Source: Nematopogon swammerdamellus (lineage: Eukaryota; Arthropoda; Insecta; Lepidoptera; Adelidae). From it: DNA of 64,000 bases. Below the pieces are notes generated by a model. That model was not told the DNA's origin, did no database searches, and worked only from the letters and a program-made list of their open reading frames with translations. The translations under genes were made by a program, and so were the position numbers. Positions 20,521 through 30,698 of the stretch are shown one piece after another; the first letter of the stretch is position 1; each line of letters starts with the position of its first letter. The DNA is taken from NCBI GenBank assembly GCA_946902875.1, contig OX336343.1, positions 2,518,754 to 2,582,753 of the forward strand. Direction: 5' to 3'.

Positions 20521-20778
20521 ATCTCTCTTTTATCTCTATCTCTACTCTATCTCTTACTCTATAATATCTATATCTACTCTCTATCTCTATCTTCTTCTTC
20601 TTCTCTACTCTCTATCTTCTCTTCTTCATCTTCTTCTTCTCTACTCTCCATCTTCTTCTCTTCTCTATCTCTATACTCTATTCTGTTTCTCTATCTCTAT
20701 TTCTATCTCTATCTCTATCTCTATCTCTATCTCTATCTCTATCTCTATCTCTATCTCTATCTCTATCTCTTCTCTACT
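20521..20778. repeat. CTATCT/CTTCTT microsatellite
   Basis: Irregular CTCTATCT and CTTCTT runs, regular ATCTCT from about 20700. Confidence 0.95.
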
Positions 20779-20782
20779 TCTC

Positions 20783-20882
20783 ATGAAAGGGAACGTCTGT
20801 CTGTATGCATGTATGTATGTTTGAGGTAAACTCCGTCGAGGCTAGACCGAATAACTAGGGCCGAGCAGTATCAAATCAAGTA
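20783..20882 (-). repeat. Family G tail fragment
   Basis: AAAGGGAACGTCTGTCTGTA, TTTGAGGTAAACTCCG, CGAGCAGTATCAAA, as in the 42478 copy but with an internal deletion. Confidence 0.6.
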
Positions 20883-20927
20883 GGTATAGTATAAACGGAA
20901 TTTAGTGTCCTATGGTTAGTGTCGGAT

Positions 20928-21003
20928 GGAAAGGGGAGGAGGGGAGGGGGTGGGAGGGGAGGAGCGGGCATGGAGGGAGGGTAAGGTAGGGGGGGAGCGA
21001 GTT
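20928..21003. repeat. G-rich purine tract
   Basis: Dense GGGGAGG/GGGAGG runs on the plus strand; low-complexity and capable of G-quadruplexes. Confidence 0.8.
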
Positions 21004-21448
21004 CCGCTTGGCAAGTAGCCTGAATGCAGGTTACCTGCGCGGTAAGATAGCGCAGTGCGCTACAAGCACTTAAATTGTTTTTCTTGTCCTAAGGACAGTC
21101 CAACTTCCCCGTCTTTCTCGTCTTTAGATCTAGGCCATCGGTTTATATCCAGTAAACTCGCTCGTGTGATTGCGACCTTAATGGAAATGCCTAATCGGGC
21201 AAATACCTTGGCCGGAACGAACAAATTCAAACAAGCCGTTTGAGTTCACCACACTTTTCTTATTTTTTGCTAGTACCTACATTTGTGCTAGTACCTACTG
21301 CTGTGCGATATCTTGGAAAGGGCAACAAAATGACAACTGGACGCAATTATGCAGAAAGGCAGAAAAATTTAGTAGAAATACCTACTTGATTGTACACCAG
21401 CGTTGATATAAGTTTTAGTACGACCAAAGGGCTGACCAACTGACATGG
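21004..21448. other. No recognised feature
   Basis: A 62-codon plus ORF at 21055-21243 is unremarkable. Confidence 0.35.
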
Positions 21449-21700
21449 CACTTCCCTTGCCCCTTACTAGGTGGTAGGCTCAAATTGTAGCCGACTGGGT
21501 TGGTACCGCCGTACTGGATGTAAGATGGCCGCATAGCAGCCTCGGTTGTGTTTTCCTCTAGTCTAGCCTAGTATAGCCAGCAATCCAGGGAGGTCCCCGG
21601 TATGGCACCTACCTTCTCGGGGGTGATATTGGCTGGTCGGAGAATGCGCTTTGACCCCTCCGACTCAGCCACCCATACCGGATTATATATAAAAAAAAAC
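21449..21700 (+). mobile_element. SINE-B, 5'-truncated
   Basis: CACTTCCCTTGCCCCTTACT to ACCCATACCGGATTATAT and A9; head absent. Confidence 0.88.
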
Positions 21701-21739
21701 ATAGTTCACTAGTCGTGACCATAACACCTTTTTTTTATT

Positions 21740-21958
21740 GTAAGCTCGTGAGCCCGTGTAAGCCCATGAGGTGTCTAATGGCGCCCATGGACATTGGGTC
21801 GTATGCCGGGGTTGCGAATTCCATTCCGGTCTGACAGGTTCCCATTCACGCCTCTCTTGACGGACCTGGGACTGTACTTGGGGGAAATATATGACCAGGG
21901 AGAGCGTTCCAGAGTTTATCGGTTCTGTAAAGGAAAGATCTGCCGAATCGATTGGTAC
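21740..21958 (-). pseudogene. LINE ORF2 C-terminal fragment
   Basis: On the minus strand CCGATAAACTCTGGAACGCT, then GGCGTGAATGGGAACC and CGACCCAATGTCCATGGG match the coding end at 29722 and 41850 (protein RT-K-WNA-). Frame broken. Confidence 0.65.
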
Positions 21959-21983
21959 TTGGTACGCATCCGCGGTAAGTTTT

Positions 21984-22323
21984 GTACCGTGTGGGGCCGG
22001 TACTTTAAAAGAATAGCCCCACTGCATCTCTCCCCGTGCATGTCGTAAAAGGCGACTAAGGGATGTGACTCCCTTCTTATATAACTAGGTGGTAGGGTTT
22101 AACCCGCCCGGGTTGGTACCACCGCACTGAATGAAAGGTCGGTCGAAACGGCTATGTAAATAGTTTGTGTTTTCCGTCCAGTTCAGTGTAGCCGGCACGA
22201 CTGAAGGGAAGCGCTGACGTGGCACCAAGTTCAACCCGGTGTTATGGGCTGACATCACGGATGTTGTAGGTGATGTAGCCAACCGTGTCAGTTTCAATAA
22301 AAGAAAAAAAAAAAAAAAAAAAA
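21984..22323 (+). mobile_element. SINE-A' (third head type)
   Basis: Head GTACCGTGTGGGGCCGGTAC, AATAGCCCCACTGCATCTC, GTAAAAGGCGACTAAGGGAT, shared with family D. It joins directly to the SINE-A core (ACTAGGTGGTAGGGTTTAAC) and tail (GGGCTGACATCACGGATG) with A-rich end. The 5S/tRNA head is absent. Confidence 0.9.
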
Positions 22324-22487
22324 TTCACGGGGTCCCCGAATACAAGAAATTAAAAGTGTAAGTATGCGCGCCATCTACCGATATGAAGCATTTTAAAACT
22401 AATACATAGATGCCGTGAGTGGCGCTGACCATGACATGGCGATACGGAACCCTCGGTGCACGAGTTCGACTCGCACTTGACCGGTTT
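22324..22487 (+). repeat. Family C fragment
   Basis: TTCACGGGGTCCCC, GCGCGCCATCTACCGATATG, GTGCACGAGTTCGACTCGC, ACTTGACCGGTTT; internally shortened. Confidence 0.7.
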
Positions 22488-23021
22488 TTTTTTATTTAGT
22501 GAAATGGCTCCTCATCACTAAAAGGTTAAGAACCACTGTACTGCAAAGAGGAGAGAGAACACATCCGTGCGACCACCACCGCGCCGGGTGTCCAGTAAAG
22601 TATGTCGGTCTGTGCCAAAGACATTAAACAATCTCTTTGGTCTGTGCTCTTTTAAGTTAGGTGACTTCGCGAAACGTCAATTCGCTGCGTTATGGTTCCG
22701 TAGCAATAAATAGCTAGGTATAATAAAAAGTTTATTATATCGCGACCCCCCCGCTCCATTTTACTGCCGAGTTAACACAATTTGGGATCCGTCGATAAAA
22801 CGGGACTCCATCAATGTGAAATGTCAAAAGGGCAATTTGGCGAGGGCTTTTAGGTATCCCTACATAACGGCTGGAATTTAGGGCTGAGAGAGAGAGAACG
22901 AGAGAGGCCAAAGTGGATTTAGTATCGGCGCGGATGCGTGGGCATGCGAGCAGAAAACAGTCAAGTGTGAACTTATTTTGCAAAAAAAAAAAATTTAATA
23001 AAAAATAAATACGAACGTCCA
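22488..23021. other. No recognised feature
   Basis: A minus ORF at 22735-23022 has no motif; a GAGA run occurs at 22885-22905. Confidence 0.35.
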
Positions 23022-23092
23022 TGTGCGTCCTTACACACCTTATGGATGGGCTCAGTCAGCGCCGTATGTCGCGCTTTCAATAAAAAAAAAAA
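23022..23092 (+). repeat. LINE 3' end fragment
   Basis: ACACCTTATGGATGGGCTCA, CGTATGTCGCGCTTTCAAT and A11, the same end as at 29880-29935. Confidence 0.6.
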
Positions 23093-23189
23093 TCCCTACT
23101 ATACTCCTCGGCATACGTAACCCCGCAATCCGAATATCCATTGACACTCAGTTGCAGACTTACATAGGTTCCATTTCCACATATTTAGA

Positions 23190-23300
23190 GTGGAGGGTTT
23201 ATTGTTTATTGTATAATTTCATCCATAGGTACATAACCTACGCTTGGACATGTCGAAAATTCCGCCAGTTCTAAATTCAATGCGAAGAAGAACTGACAAA
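23190..23300 (+). repeat. Short dispersed repeat shared with 13690-13790
   Basis: TTTATTGTTTATTGTATAAT, CGAAAATTCCGCCAGTTCTA, AATGCGAAGAAGAACTG; inverted relative to 13690. Confidence 0.6.
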
Positions 23301-23448
23301 CAAACTTCGCAAGTCACAATGTTACCCCATTGTCCCATGTCCCATTGCTCAATACCCCAAGGTTGCCACATGTCGCGTCTCGCATATTAAAAGTTTGCGT
23401 TATGAAACTATGAAACATCATCATATAATTTATTAATATACTAGCTTT

Positions 23449-23800
23449 TGCCCGCGGCTTCGCTCGCGTGAAATTCGTATTTAAAAAGGACAAAGTAAGT
23501 AAGCCCGCTACCGTACCTTTATTTCGGCGCGCGGAACAATTCGGTTTGTATGAGAGCCACATCTTAGCGTAACCGGAGCTGAATTTTATTTAGCCTATCC
23601 TGTGTCCCGTATTGTAAAATGTGCTTGTACTAAGTTTCATCGAATTCGGATGTTTAAGAGTTTTAAGAGGTTTAAGAGTTATGGAGGAACATACATACAT
23701 ACATTCAGAAAAGATTTATAAAAATTGTCAATTTAGTTTTAGTATCATGCACAGAGTTTACAAACGCAGTATTTCATAAAACAAAGTAACTATCCCTTAC
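23449..23800 (+). repeat. Family G repeat
   Basis: TAGCTTTTGCCCGCGGCTTC, GCGTGAAATTCGTATTTAAA, GAGAGCCACATCTTAGCG, then AGTTATGGAGGAACATACAT. Confidence 0.8.
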
Positions 23801-24027
23801 ATAGTATTGTTTGATGATTGATTCGACATACTAAGCTCTGACATAGACAGATTGACGGACTGACAGACAACAGACGGACGGACATAAGCTATACTGCTTG
23901 GTTCACCGAACCCTGAATAACAGCATACTCATGCGTTCCACACGACAATGTGTTAGAATGTAATTTGTTCCGTCGCGCTGATAAATTCGTTTTACAGGGT
24001 CGTTCGACGTATTTGAAATCGGGATGT

Positions 24028-24096
24028 TTTTATGTAATCCGGGACGGATGGAGCTAATGCTCCGATCCGACCAGCCAATATTACCTCCGAGAAGGT
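24028..24096 (-). mobile_element. SINE-B tail fragment beside satellite
   Basis: GTAATCCGGGACGGATGG-type tail then TCCGACCAGCCAATATTACC and TCCGAGAAGG, minus orientation, directly before the plus-oriented core-derived array. Confidence 0.7.
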
Positions 24097-24127
24097 TCGC
24101 TAGAAAGAAATTGTTCGCTACATCATC

Positions 24128-25050
24128 TAGTCTAGTACCTATAGCCAGCTATCCAAAGCGAAGTCTCGTTTATGGCACCTGACATTGTTTGCTTCGCTAC
24201 ATCATCTAGTCGAGTCCAGTGCAGCCAAATCCAAAGCGAAGTCTCGTTTATGGCACCTGACATTGTTCGCTTCGCTACATCATCTAGTCGAGTCCAGTGC
24301 AGCCAAATCCAAAGCGAAGTCTCGTTTATGGCACCTGACATTGTTCGCTACATCATCTAATCCTGTACACCCAGCTATCCAAAGCGAAGTTTCCTTTATG
24401 GCACCTGACTTTGTTCGCTGCATCATCTAGTCCAGTACAACCAGCTATCCAAAGCGAAGTCTCGTTTATGGCACCTGACATTGTTCGCTACATAATCTAG
24501 TCCAGTTGAGCCAGATCCAAAGCGAAGTCTCGTTTATGGCACCTAACTTTGTTCGCTACATCATCTAGACCAGTACACGCAGCTATCCAAAGCGAAGTCT
24601 TGCTTATGGTACCTGACATTGTTCGCTACATCATCTAGTCCATTATAGTCAGCTATCCAAAGCGAAGTCTTGCTTATGGTACCTGACATTGTTCGCTACA
24701 TCATCTAGTCCATTATAGTCAGCTATCCAAAGCGAAGTCTTGCTTATGGTACCTGACATTGTTCGCTACATCATCTAGTCCATTATAGTCAGCTATCCAA
24801 AGCGAAGTCTTGCTTATGGTACCTGACATTGTTCGCTACATCATCTAGTCCATTATAGTCAGCTATCCAAAGCCAAGTCTTGCTTATGGTACCTGACATT
24901 GTTCGCTACATCATCTAGTCCATTATAGTCAGCTATCCAAAGCGAAGTCTTGCTTATGGTACCTGACATTGTTCGCTACATCATCTAGTCCATTATAGTC
25001 AGCTATCCAAAGCGAAGTCTTGCTTATGGTACCTGACATTGTTCGCTACT
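24128..25050 (+). repeat. 70-bp satellite derived from SINE-B core
   Basis: Thirteen occurrences of CCAAAGCGAAGT (one GCC variant) spaced 68-78 bases apart at the left and exactly 70 at the right. Each monomer (CTAGTCCATTATAGTCAGC, TATGGTACCTGACATTG) aligns with SINE-B CTAGTCCAGTATAGCCAGC and TATGGCACCTACCTTC. The right-hand six or seven units are almost identical, pointing to recent local amplification. Confidence 0.92.
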
Positions 25051-25378
25051 AAATTGTTGTCATCGTACAATTATATTACATTGTAGTATGTTTAATGTAC
25101 TAATATAATTTAAGTTGATACAAATTACTTATCAAAGTTTGACAAAGACTCTTTACAGCTGATAGACTTAATTAATAAGTCTTTGTTAGTCAGAACAGTT
25201 GTAGTAAAATTGGTAATCTTGCTCTCAAGCTGTGTTTTCGACGAGGTTTTCGATAGACTGTGAGCGGTGTTATTATGTGGCTAGTCACTAAAATACTTGT
25301 AATAATATGTATGGTCTGAGCGAACAGGATAGAAAAAATTGTGATAAGTTCGAGTACACTTTTACTACCATATGAATC
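25051..25378. other. No recognised feature
   Basis: AT-rich flank of the satellite; a second AATATTTGTAATAA-type patch only. Confidence 0.35.
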
Positions 25379-25680
25379 GCTAGCTTTTGCCCGCGGCTTC
25401 GCTCGCGGCAGACTCGGTTTAATAGAAAATCCGTTTTAAACGCAAATTGATAATACTCGTACACGATCGCTTCACTTATATTCTCTCTCTCTCTCTCTCT
25501 CTCTCTCCCTCTCCCGTCCATACTATACTTTCTTTGATACTGCTCAGCCCTAAGGCTACTTAGCGCGATGTTATATAGCCTATAGCTAGCCTCAAGAACT
25601 ACCCTTTCCTTTGGTCTAAATCTGCTCAGCGGTTCCGGAGTTTACCTGAAACATACATACATACAGACAGACGTTACATT
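25379..25680 (+). repeat. Family G variant with internal CT run
   Basis: CGCTAGCTTTTGCCCGCGGC head, CGTTTTAAACGCAAATTGAT, a CT microsatellite (25482-25508), then CCATACTATACTTTCTTTG, CCTAAGGCTACTTAGC and an ACATACATACATACAGACAG end. Confidence 0.8.
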
Positions 25681-25681
25681 T

Positions 25682-26090
25682 TATTAACCCCCGACGCAAA
25701 AAGAGGGGTGTTATAAGTTTAACGTGTGTGTGTATGTGTGTAAGGGTGTGTCTGTCTGTGGCATCGTAGCTCCCAAAAGGATGGAACGGTTTAGGTGCGG
25801 TTTATTCTATTAGAAAGCTGGTTTAATCGAGATGGTTCTTAGCTATGTTTGTCATCAAGTAATTATGTAATCAATAAACTAATTATCTTAAAAAATGGAC
25901 CGATTTGCATGCGGGTTTTTAAAAAAAGCTTGAAATAAAAGTTTAATTAACAATTTAAAAATAAAAACCCCGACCCTTAAAAATTCAAAAATAATTTCCA
26001 TTTACTTCAAATCCAAATTGAAATTCAATTTCTTTTTTTAGCACACATTGAAATACAGTTTTACATTCAGCGTAAAAGCAGACGTTGGAT
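25682..26090 (+). repeat. Family H repeat
   Basis: AACCCCCGACGCAAAAAGAG, TGTGTCTGTCTGTGGCATCG, TTAATCGAGATGGTTCTTAG, GGACCGATTTGCATGCGG and AATTTCCATTTACTTC-type end. Confidence 0.75.
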
Positions 26091-26221
26091 TTTATTAAAG
26101 GTAAGGAAGGAAGGAAGTAAGTAACTTTAATTAGCGCTATAGATATTTATTAATAGAGCTAAGTAATCTAATGTAGGTAGGTATACTTGCGGCATTGTCA
26201 GTTTGTTAATGAATTATAATT

Positions 26222-27010
26222 TACTAGCTTTTGCCCGCGGCTTCGCTCGCGTGAAATTCGTATTTCAAAGGAAGAAAGAGCTGCGTTCAGGAAGACTATA
26301 AATCTTCTCGAAGAAAGTAAGTAACTAAGGGCGAGGCCGAAGACCGAGCTGCGTTTAGGAAGACTATAAACCTTCTTGATGAAAGAAAGTAACTGAGGGC
26401 TAGGCCGAAGCGGAGCTGCGTTCAGGAAGACGATAAACTTTTCGAAAAAAGTAAGTAACAGAGAGCGAAGTCGAAGGCCGAGCTGCGTTCAAGAAGACCA
26501 TAAACCTTCTCGAAGAAAGTAAGTAACTAAGGGCGAGGCCGAAGGCCGAGCTGCGTTCAGAAAGACTATAAACCCTCTTGAAGAAAGTAAGTAACTATCA
26601 CCCATAGTTACTTACTGTCATCGAGAAGGTTTAGCGTCTTCCAGGATACAGCTCGGCCTTTGGCCGCGCCCTTAGTTACGTACTTTCTTCGAGAAGGATT
26701 ATAGTCTTCCTGAACGCAGCTCGACCTTAGGCCTCGCCCTCAGTTACTTACTTTCTTCGAGAAGGTTGAAGGTCTTCCTGAACGCAGCTCAGCCTTCGGC
26801 CTCGCCCTTTGTTGCTTACTTTCTTCGAAAAGGTTTATATCCTTCCTGAACGCAGCTCGGCCTTCGGCCTCGCTCTTTAGTATGTTACTTCCTTTCTTTG
26901 AGAATGTTTATCGTTTATCTGAATCCAGTTCACCCTCCGGCCCCGGCCTAAGTTACTTACTTTCTTCTTTTGAAATACGAATTTTACGCGAGCGAATCCG
27001 CGGGAAAATC
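26222..27010. repeat. Palindromic 5+5 tandem array
   Basis: A family G head (TTTGCCCGCGGCTTCGCTCG) leads into five units of 67-68 bp (GAGCTGCGTTCAGGAAGAC, AACCTTCTCGAAGAAAGTAA, GGGCGAGGCCGAAGGCC). After a GTAAGTAACTA hairpin near 26600 come five units in reverse orientation and an inverted G head (GCGAGCGAATCCGCGGG). The two halves mirror each other in order as well as sequence. Confidence 0.9.
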
Positions 27011-27059
27011 TATCGATATTAAAATAAGAAACTTCAGTTCAAATAAATCACATACTTTA

Positions 27060-27190
27060 GATACCTAACTAAGTAAAACTGAATTTTATTTAGCCTATTC
27101 TGTGTCTCGTATAGCTAAATGTGCGTGTACTAATTTTAATCGAATTTAGATGATCGGCTTAAATTTTATGGAGGAAATTCATACATACAT
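27060..27190 (+). repeat. Family G 3' part
   Basis: GAATTTTATTTAGCCTATTC, TGTGCGTGTACTAATTTTAA, ATTCATACATACAT. Confidence 0.65.
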
Positions 27191-27737
27191 ATTCGCCGCG
27201 CCCCGCTGCCCCCCGCCCCGCCCGTACTGTGCGCCGCAGGACGACATGGTATCAAGACATTCTGTCGTAACTTTTAAACTATTTGTCCAAATTACTTAGT
27301 GTAAAAGCCAAAGTTTAGCTACTTTAAATACCAGAAGCGATAAAAGTATGTATTTTGATAAGAATTAATCCAATATTATAAAATGTGCATTGTAAATACA
27401 GTATCCAATTTAAATGTATTTATGGTTTTCTATTTTGGCTACAGTGGCTGGAAGATATATGCTGTCGCGGACTGTTTTTTAGAACTATTTAAGAGAAACA
27501 ACCTCACCATACATTATCTTCGTGTAAGTCTAACGGTTTATGCAGCGCACGCCGAGATAGCTCTCAGATGGCAGGATTTTTTCCGACTTACTTTATCGAT
27601 ATACCTATTTGGGCCAATTTACACAATGAATTTATAAATCTATTTATGTTATTTTGATGTACTGAATCAGTTCAGTAGTTTTCGCGTGAAAGAGGAATAA
27701 AGGTCCATACATCCATCCATTTCTCGTTTATAATACC
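27191..27737. other. No recognised feature
   Basis: An 84-codon plus ORF at 27383-27637 lacks recognisable domains. A GAGGAATAAAGGTCCATAC end near 27690 resembles a small retroelement 3' end. Confidence 0.35.
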
Positions 27738-28180
27738 TATAGCTTTTGCCCGCGGCTTCGCTCGCTGTAGACTCGATTTAACAGCAAATCCGATTTAAAC
27801 GCAAATGTTATAATAAAATTTTTCTCCCTCTCCCTCTCCCTCTCCCTCTCCCTCTCCCTCTCCCTCTCCCTCTCCCTCTCCCTCTCCCTGTCGCCCTCCC
27901 TCTCCCTCTTCCTCTCCCTCTCCCTCTCCCTCTCCCTCTCCCTCTCCCTCTCCCTCTCCCTCTCCCTCTCCCTCTCCCTCTCCCTCTCCCTCTCCCTCTC
28001 CCTCTCCCTCTCCCTCTCCCGCTCCCTCTCCATCTATCTCTCCCTACACCATCCCTCCCTCTTGCCCCACCCACCTCCTCCTCACCCTTCCCTCCTTTTC
28101 CTCCCCCCTCCTATCGCTGCTCTTCCTCCCCCAACCTCCTTCCCCTTCCTTCATCTCCCTACCTACGCTCCTCTCCCGAC
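27738..28180 (+). repeat. Family G variant with CTCCCT expansion
   Basis: AGCTTTTGCCCGCGGCTTCG and AACAGCAAATCCGATTTAAA, then about 200 bases of CTCCCT (27824-28030) grading into irregular CCTCC sequence. The repeat's distal half is not found. The expansion sits where 25379 has CT. Confidence 0.85.
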
Positions 28181-28217
28181 CATTTGACCACTTTCTTTTT
28201 AAATTATATTACCATGC

Positions 28218-28466
28218 GATATACACTTCATTTACAGGAAAACCTAAACGAAAATCCTAAGCCTTCAAGTTTTCACAGAAAACGCAGGATGGTACGGAAC
28301 CCTCTTTACGCAAGGTCGACTCGAACTTGATCACTTTTTTTGGATATACACTTAATTTACAGGAAAACCTAAACGAAAATCCTAAGCCTTCTAGTTGTCA
28401 CCGAAAACGGAATGGTACGGAACCCTCTTTACGCGAGCTCGACTCGAACTTGACCACTTTTTTTCA
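28218..28466 (+). repeat. Two 125-bp tandem units
   Basis: GATATACACTT, ACAGGAAAACCTAAACGAAA, ATGGTACGGAACCCTC and GACTCGAACTTGA occur at 28218-28342 and again at 28343-28466. Confidence 0.85.
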
Positions 28467-28549
28467 AAATTATGTTACCCCGGGATATACACTACCACTA
28501 TATAAAGTTTCGTCAAAATCCGTCCAGCCGTTCAGGCGTGAAAGAGGAA

Positions 28550-28692
28550 CAAACAAACAAATAAACAAACAAACAAACAAACAAACAAATATACTTTCAC
28601 ATTTATGATATTATGAGATGAGATGAGATGAGATGAGATGAGATGAGATGAGATGAGATGAGATGAGATGAGATGAGATGAGATGAGATATG
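28550..28692. repeat. AAAC and GAGAT microsatellites
   Basis: CAAA repeats to about 28590, then GAGAT units from 28613 to 28690. Confidence 0.95.
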
Positions 28693-28809
28693 AGAAGTGA
28701 GATGAGATTAAAGTATTTAAATAAGTACCTACCTACATTAGATTACTTAGCTCTATTAATAAATATCTATAGCGCTAATTAAAGTTACTTTAATTATAAT
28801 TAATTATAA

Positions 28810-29194
28810 GGGCCGGTACTGTACCGTGTGGGGCCGGTACTGTACCGTGTGGGGCCGGTACTTTGTACCGTGTGGGGCCGGTACTTTAAAAGAATAGCCC
28901 CACTGCATCTCTCCCCGTGTATGTCGTAAAAGGCGACTAAGGGATATGACTCCCTTCTTATATTACTAGGTGGTAGGGTTCAACCAGCCCGGGTCGGTAC
29001 CACCGCACTGAATGAAAGGTCGGTCGAAACGGCTATGTAAATAGTTTGTGTTTTCCGTCCAGTTCAGTGTAGCCGGCACGACCGAAGGGAATCACTGACG
29101 TGGCACCAAGTTCATCCGGTGTTATGGGCTGACATCACGGATGTTGTAGGTGATGAAGCCAACCGTGTCAGCATCAATAAAAAAAAAAAAAAAA
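28810..29194 (+). mobile_element. SINE-A' with repeated head start
   Basis: The unit GTACCGTGTGGGGCCG occurs three times plus a leading partial GGGCCGGTAC before AATAGCCCCACTGCATCTC. The usual A core and tail follow, with A16. Confidence 0.9.
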
Positions 29195-29212
29195 CTTACT
29201 TCCTTCCTTCCT

Positions 29213-29466
29213 TACCTTTAATAAAATCCAACGTCTGCTTTCTGTCTGTATGTATGTATGTATGTCTGTCTGTATGTATGTATGTCTGTCTGTCCGCTTA
29301 TATCTGGAGAACAACTGAACCGATTTTAATAAAAAAAAAATCTACGGATAGCTTGATTCTTCACATCAACTATAGGCTACTTACTATCACGCTCAATGGC
29401 TTATATATGAGGTTAGCAGAGAAGTCAAATTAAAATGACAGCGGGCGGAGCCGCGGGCACAGCTAT
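29213..29466 (-). repeat. Family G relative
   Basis: TTTAATAAAATCCAACGTCT, TGTATG/TGTCTG runs, GAACAACTGAACCGATTTT, CGGATAGCTTGATTC, end GCCGCGGGCACAGCTA. Confidence 0.75.
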
Positions 29467-29499
29467 CAAACATAAAAGTCAGAGCTGCGCGGGTATTTA

Positions 29500-29590
29500 C
29501 TTAGGCGGTCCCTCGTCTACTTTGTGTAAGTAAATGGAAATTATTTTTGAATTTTTAAGCGTCGGGGGTTTTTGTATTATTAAGAAGTAG
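29500..29590 (-). repeat. Family H end fragment
   Basis: GTAAATGGAAATTATTTTTG then TTTTTAAGCGTCGGGGGTTT. Confidence 0.65.
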
Positions 29591-29619
29591 AGATAGAGAT
29601 AAATAAACAATAAACAATC

Positions 29620-29721
29620 TAAAGGGAATTCTCCGCTATCGCACCTTCTCTTCTCGGAGGTTACAATGGCTCCTCGGAGCATGCGCTCTGACCCATCTGA
29701 CTCAGCCACCCGTACCGTACA
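29620..29721 (+). mobile_element. SINE-B distal fragment
   Basis: AAAGGGAATTCTCCGCTATC, CTCGGAGGTTACAATGGC, GACTCAGCCACCCGTACC; no poly-A, joined to a LINE fragment. Confidence 0.7.
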
Positions 29722-29935
29722 GAACTGGTAAACTCTGGAACGCTCTCCCTGCCCACATATTTACTGCCCCCCAAGTGCAGTCTCGGGTCCTTCAAGAGAG
29801 GCGCCTACCTGTCAGGCCGGCATGGCATTCGCAACCACCGCGTACGACCGAATGTCCATGGGCGTCGATAGACACCTTATGGTTGGCTCGGCGCCACGTC
29901 ATGTCGCGCTTTCTATAAAAAAAATTAAAAAAAAA
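29722..29935 (+). pseudogene. LINE ORF2 C-terminal fragment
   Basis: CAGAACTGGTAAACTCTGGA gives RTGKLWNALPAHIF, the R-(T/S)-KLWN-LP signature near the end of many Jockey/CR1-type ORF2 proteins. After a small frameshift it ends with GCGCCACGTCATGTCGCGC and a poly-A stretch. 5'-truncated and out of frame. Confidence 0.7.
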
Positions 29936-29984
29936 AACGGATTTAAATAAGAAAAAAACATTACTGTTGGATTTACTTAACGGG

Positions 29985-30336
29985 GGATACATACATACAT
30001 ATACATACATATCACACACGCTGAATTCCGACAATCGGGGTAAGCAGAGTAATCGGTGTTGTGCTGCAAGAACTCTGGTAAATTACAGCACAACACCGAC
30101 CACCACGTTTCGCAAAGTATTCGAACAAGATTCAATCGATCAAGCAGCAAGTAAGGCACGAAGACCCACCTGCTGCATGACTCGGTGGAAGTACCGTGCC
30201 AAGCTGAGAGGTGGCGAGCCTGTCGCCCTTTAACACGGCATCTTGTCCTTATCCCTTAGTCGCCTTTTACGACATGCACGGGGAGAGATGCAGTGGGGCT
30301 ATTCTTTTCAAGTACCGGCCCCACACGGTACTAACG
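29985..30336 (-). mobile_element. Family D element
   Basis: CATACATACATATACATAC tail, CCCCGATTGTC-type, hairpin GGTGTTGTGCTGCAAGAAC / GCACAACACCGACC, middle and head ending GTACCGGCCCCACACGGTAC. Near full length. Confidence 0.85.
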
Positions 30337-30584
30337 GGGGACAAGCTAGTAAAAGTACATTTTGTGATCATGTCTCGCGCGTTGGTTCCCCCGACAATAC
30401 GCTGCTGTGTGTGTGCTCGTAAACGTATCAACCGACTCCCTAACCGTATTTGCGAGGCGTATCCCGGCGAAGGAAGCGGCTAAGCCTGTGTAGGCGACGA
30501 GTAAAATCGTGGACGATAATGCGGGCGGACTTTCTGTCGCGCCCGCGTCACTAAGATGGCAGCGGCGCAATTCTGTTTTTTATT

Positions 30585-30614
30585 AGGGTTCCGTATCCGT
30601 CGTACGGGACCCTA
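30585..30614 (+). repeat. Family C piece, split by SINEs
   Basis: AGGGTTCCGTATCCGTCGTA then GGGACCCTAT, continuing at 31093. Confidence 0.75.
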
Positions 30615-30696
30615 TTTTTTTTTTTTATGGAAACTGACACGGTTGGCTACATCACCTACAACGTCCGTGATGTTAGCCCATAACACTGGGTGAACC
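30615..30696 (-). mobile_element. SINE-A tail fragment
   Basis: Poly-T, GAAACTGACACGGTTGGC and AACACTGGGTGAACC, then CCCTAT and a second SINE. Confidence 0.8.
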
Positions 30697-30698
30697 CT

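Noticed and set aside
20521..20778. Regulatory pyrimidine tract
   Set aside because: Plain CTATCT microsatellite; no adjacent exon.
24128..25050. CRISPR-like array
   Set aside because: The whole 70-bp unit repeats with no unique spacers, and the DNA is animal; it is a tandem satellite.
27383..27637. 84-codon ORF as a small gene
   Set aside because: No homologous motif, no supporting splice or regulatory context; chance ORF in AT-rich DNA.
27737..28074. Long Arg/Glu and Arg/Gly open frames
   Set aside because: They are translations of a CTCCCT microsatellite on the minus strand; no stop can arise in it.
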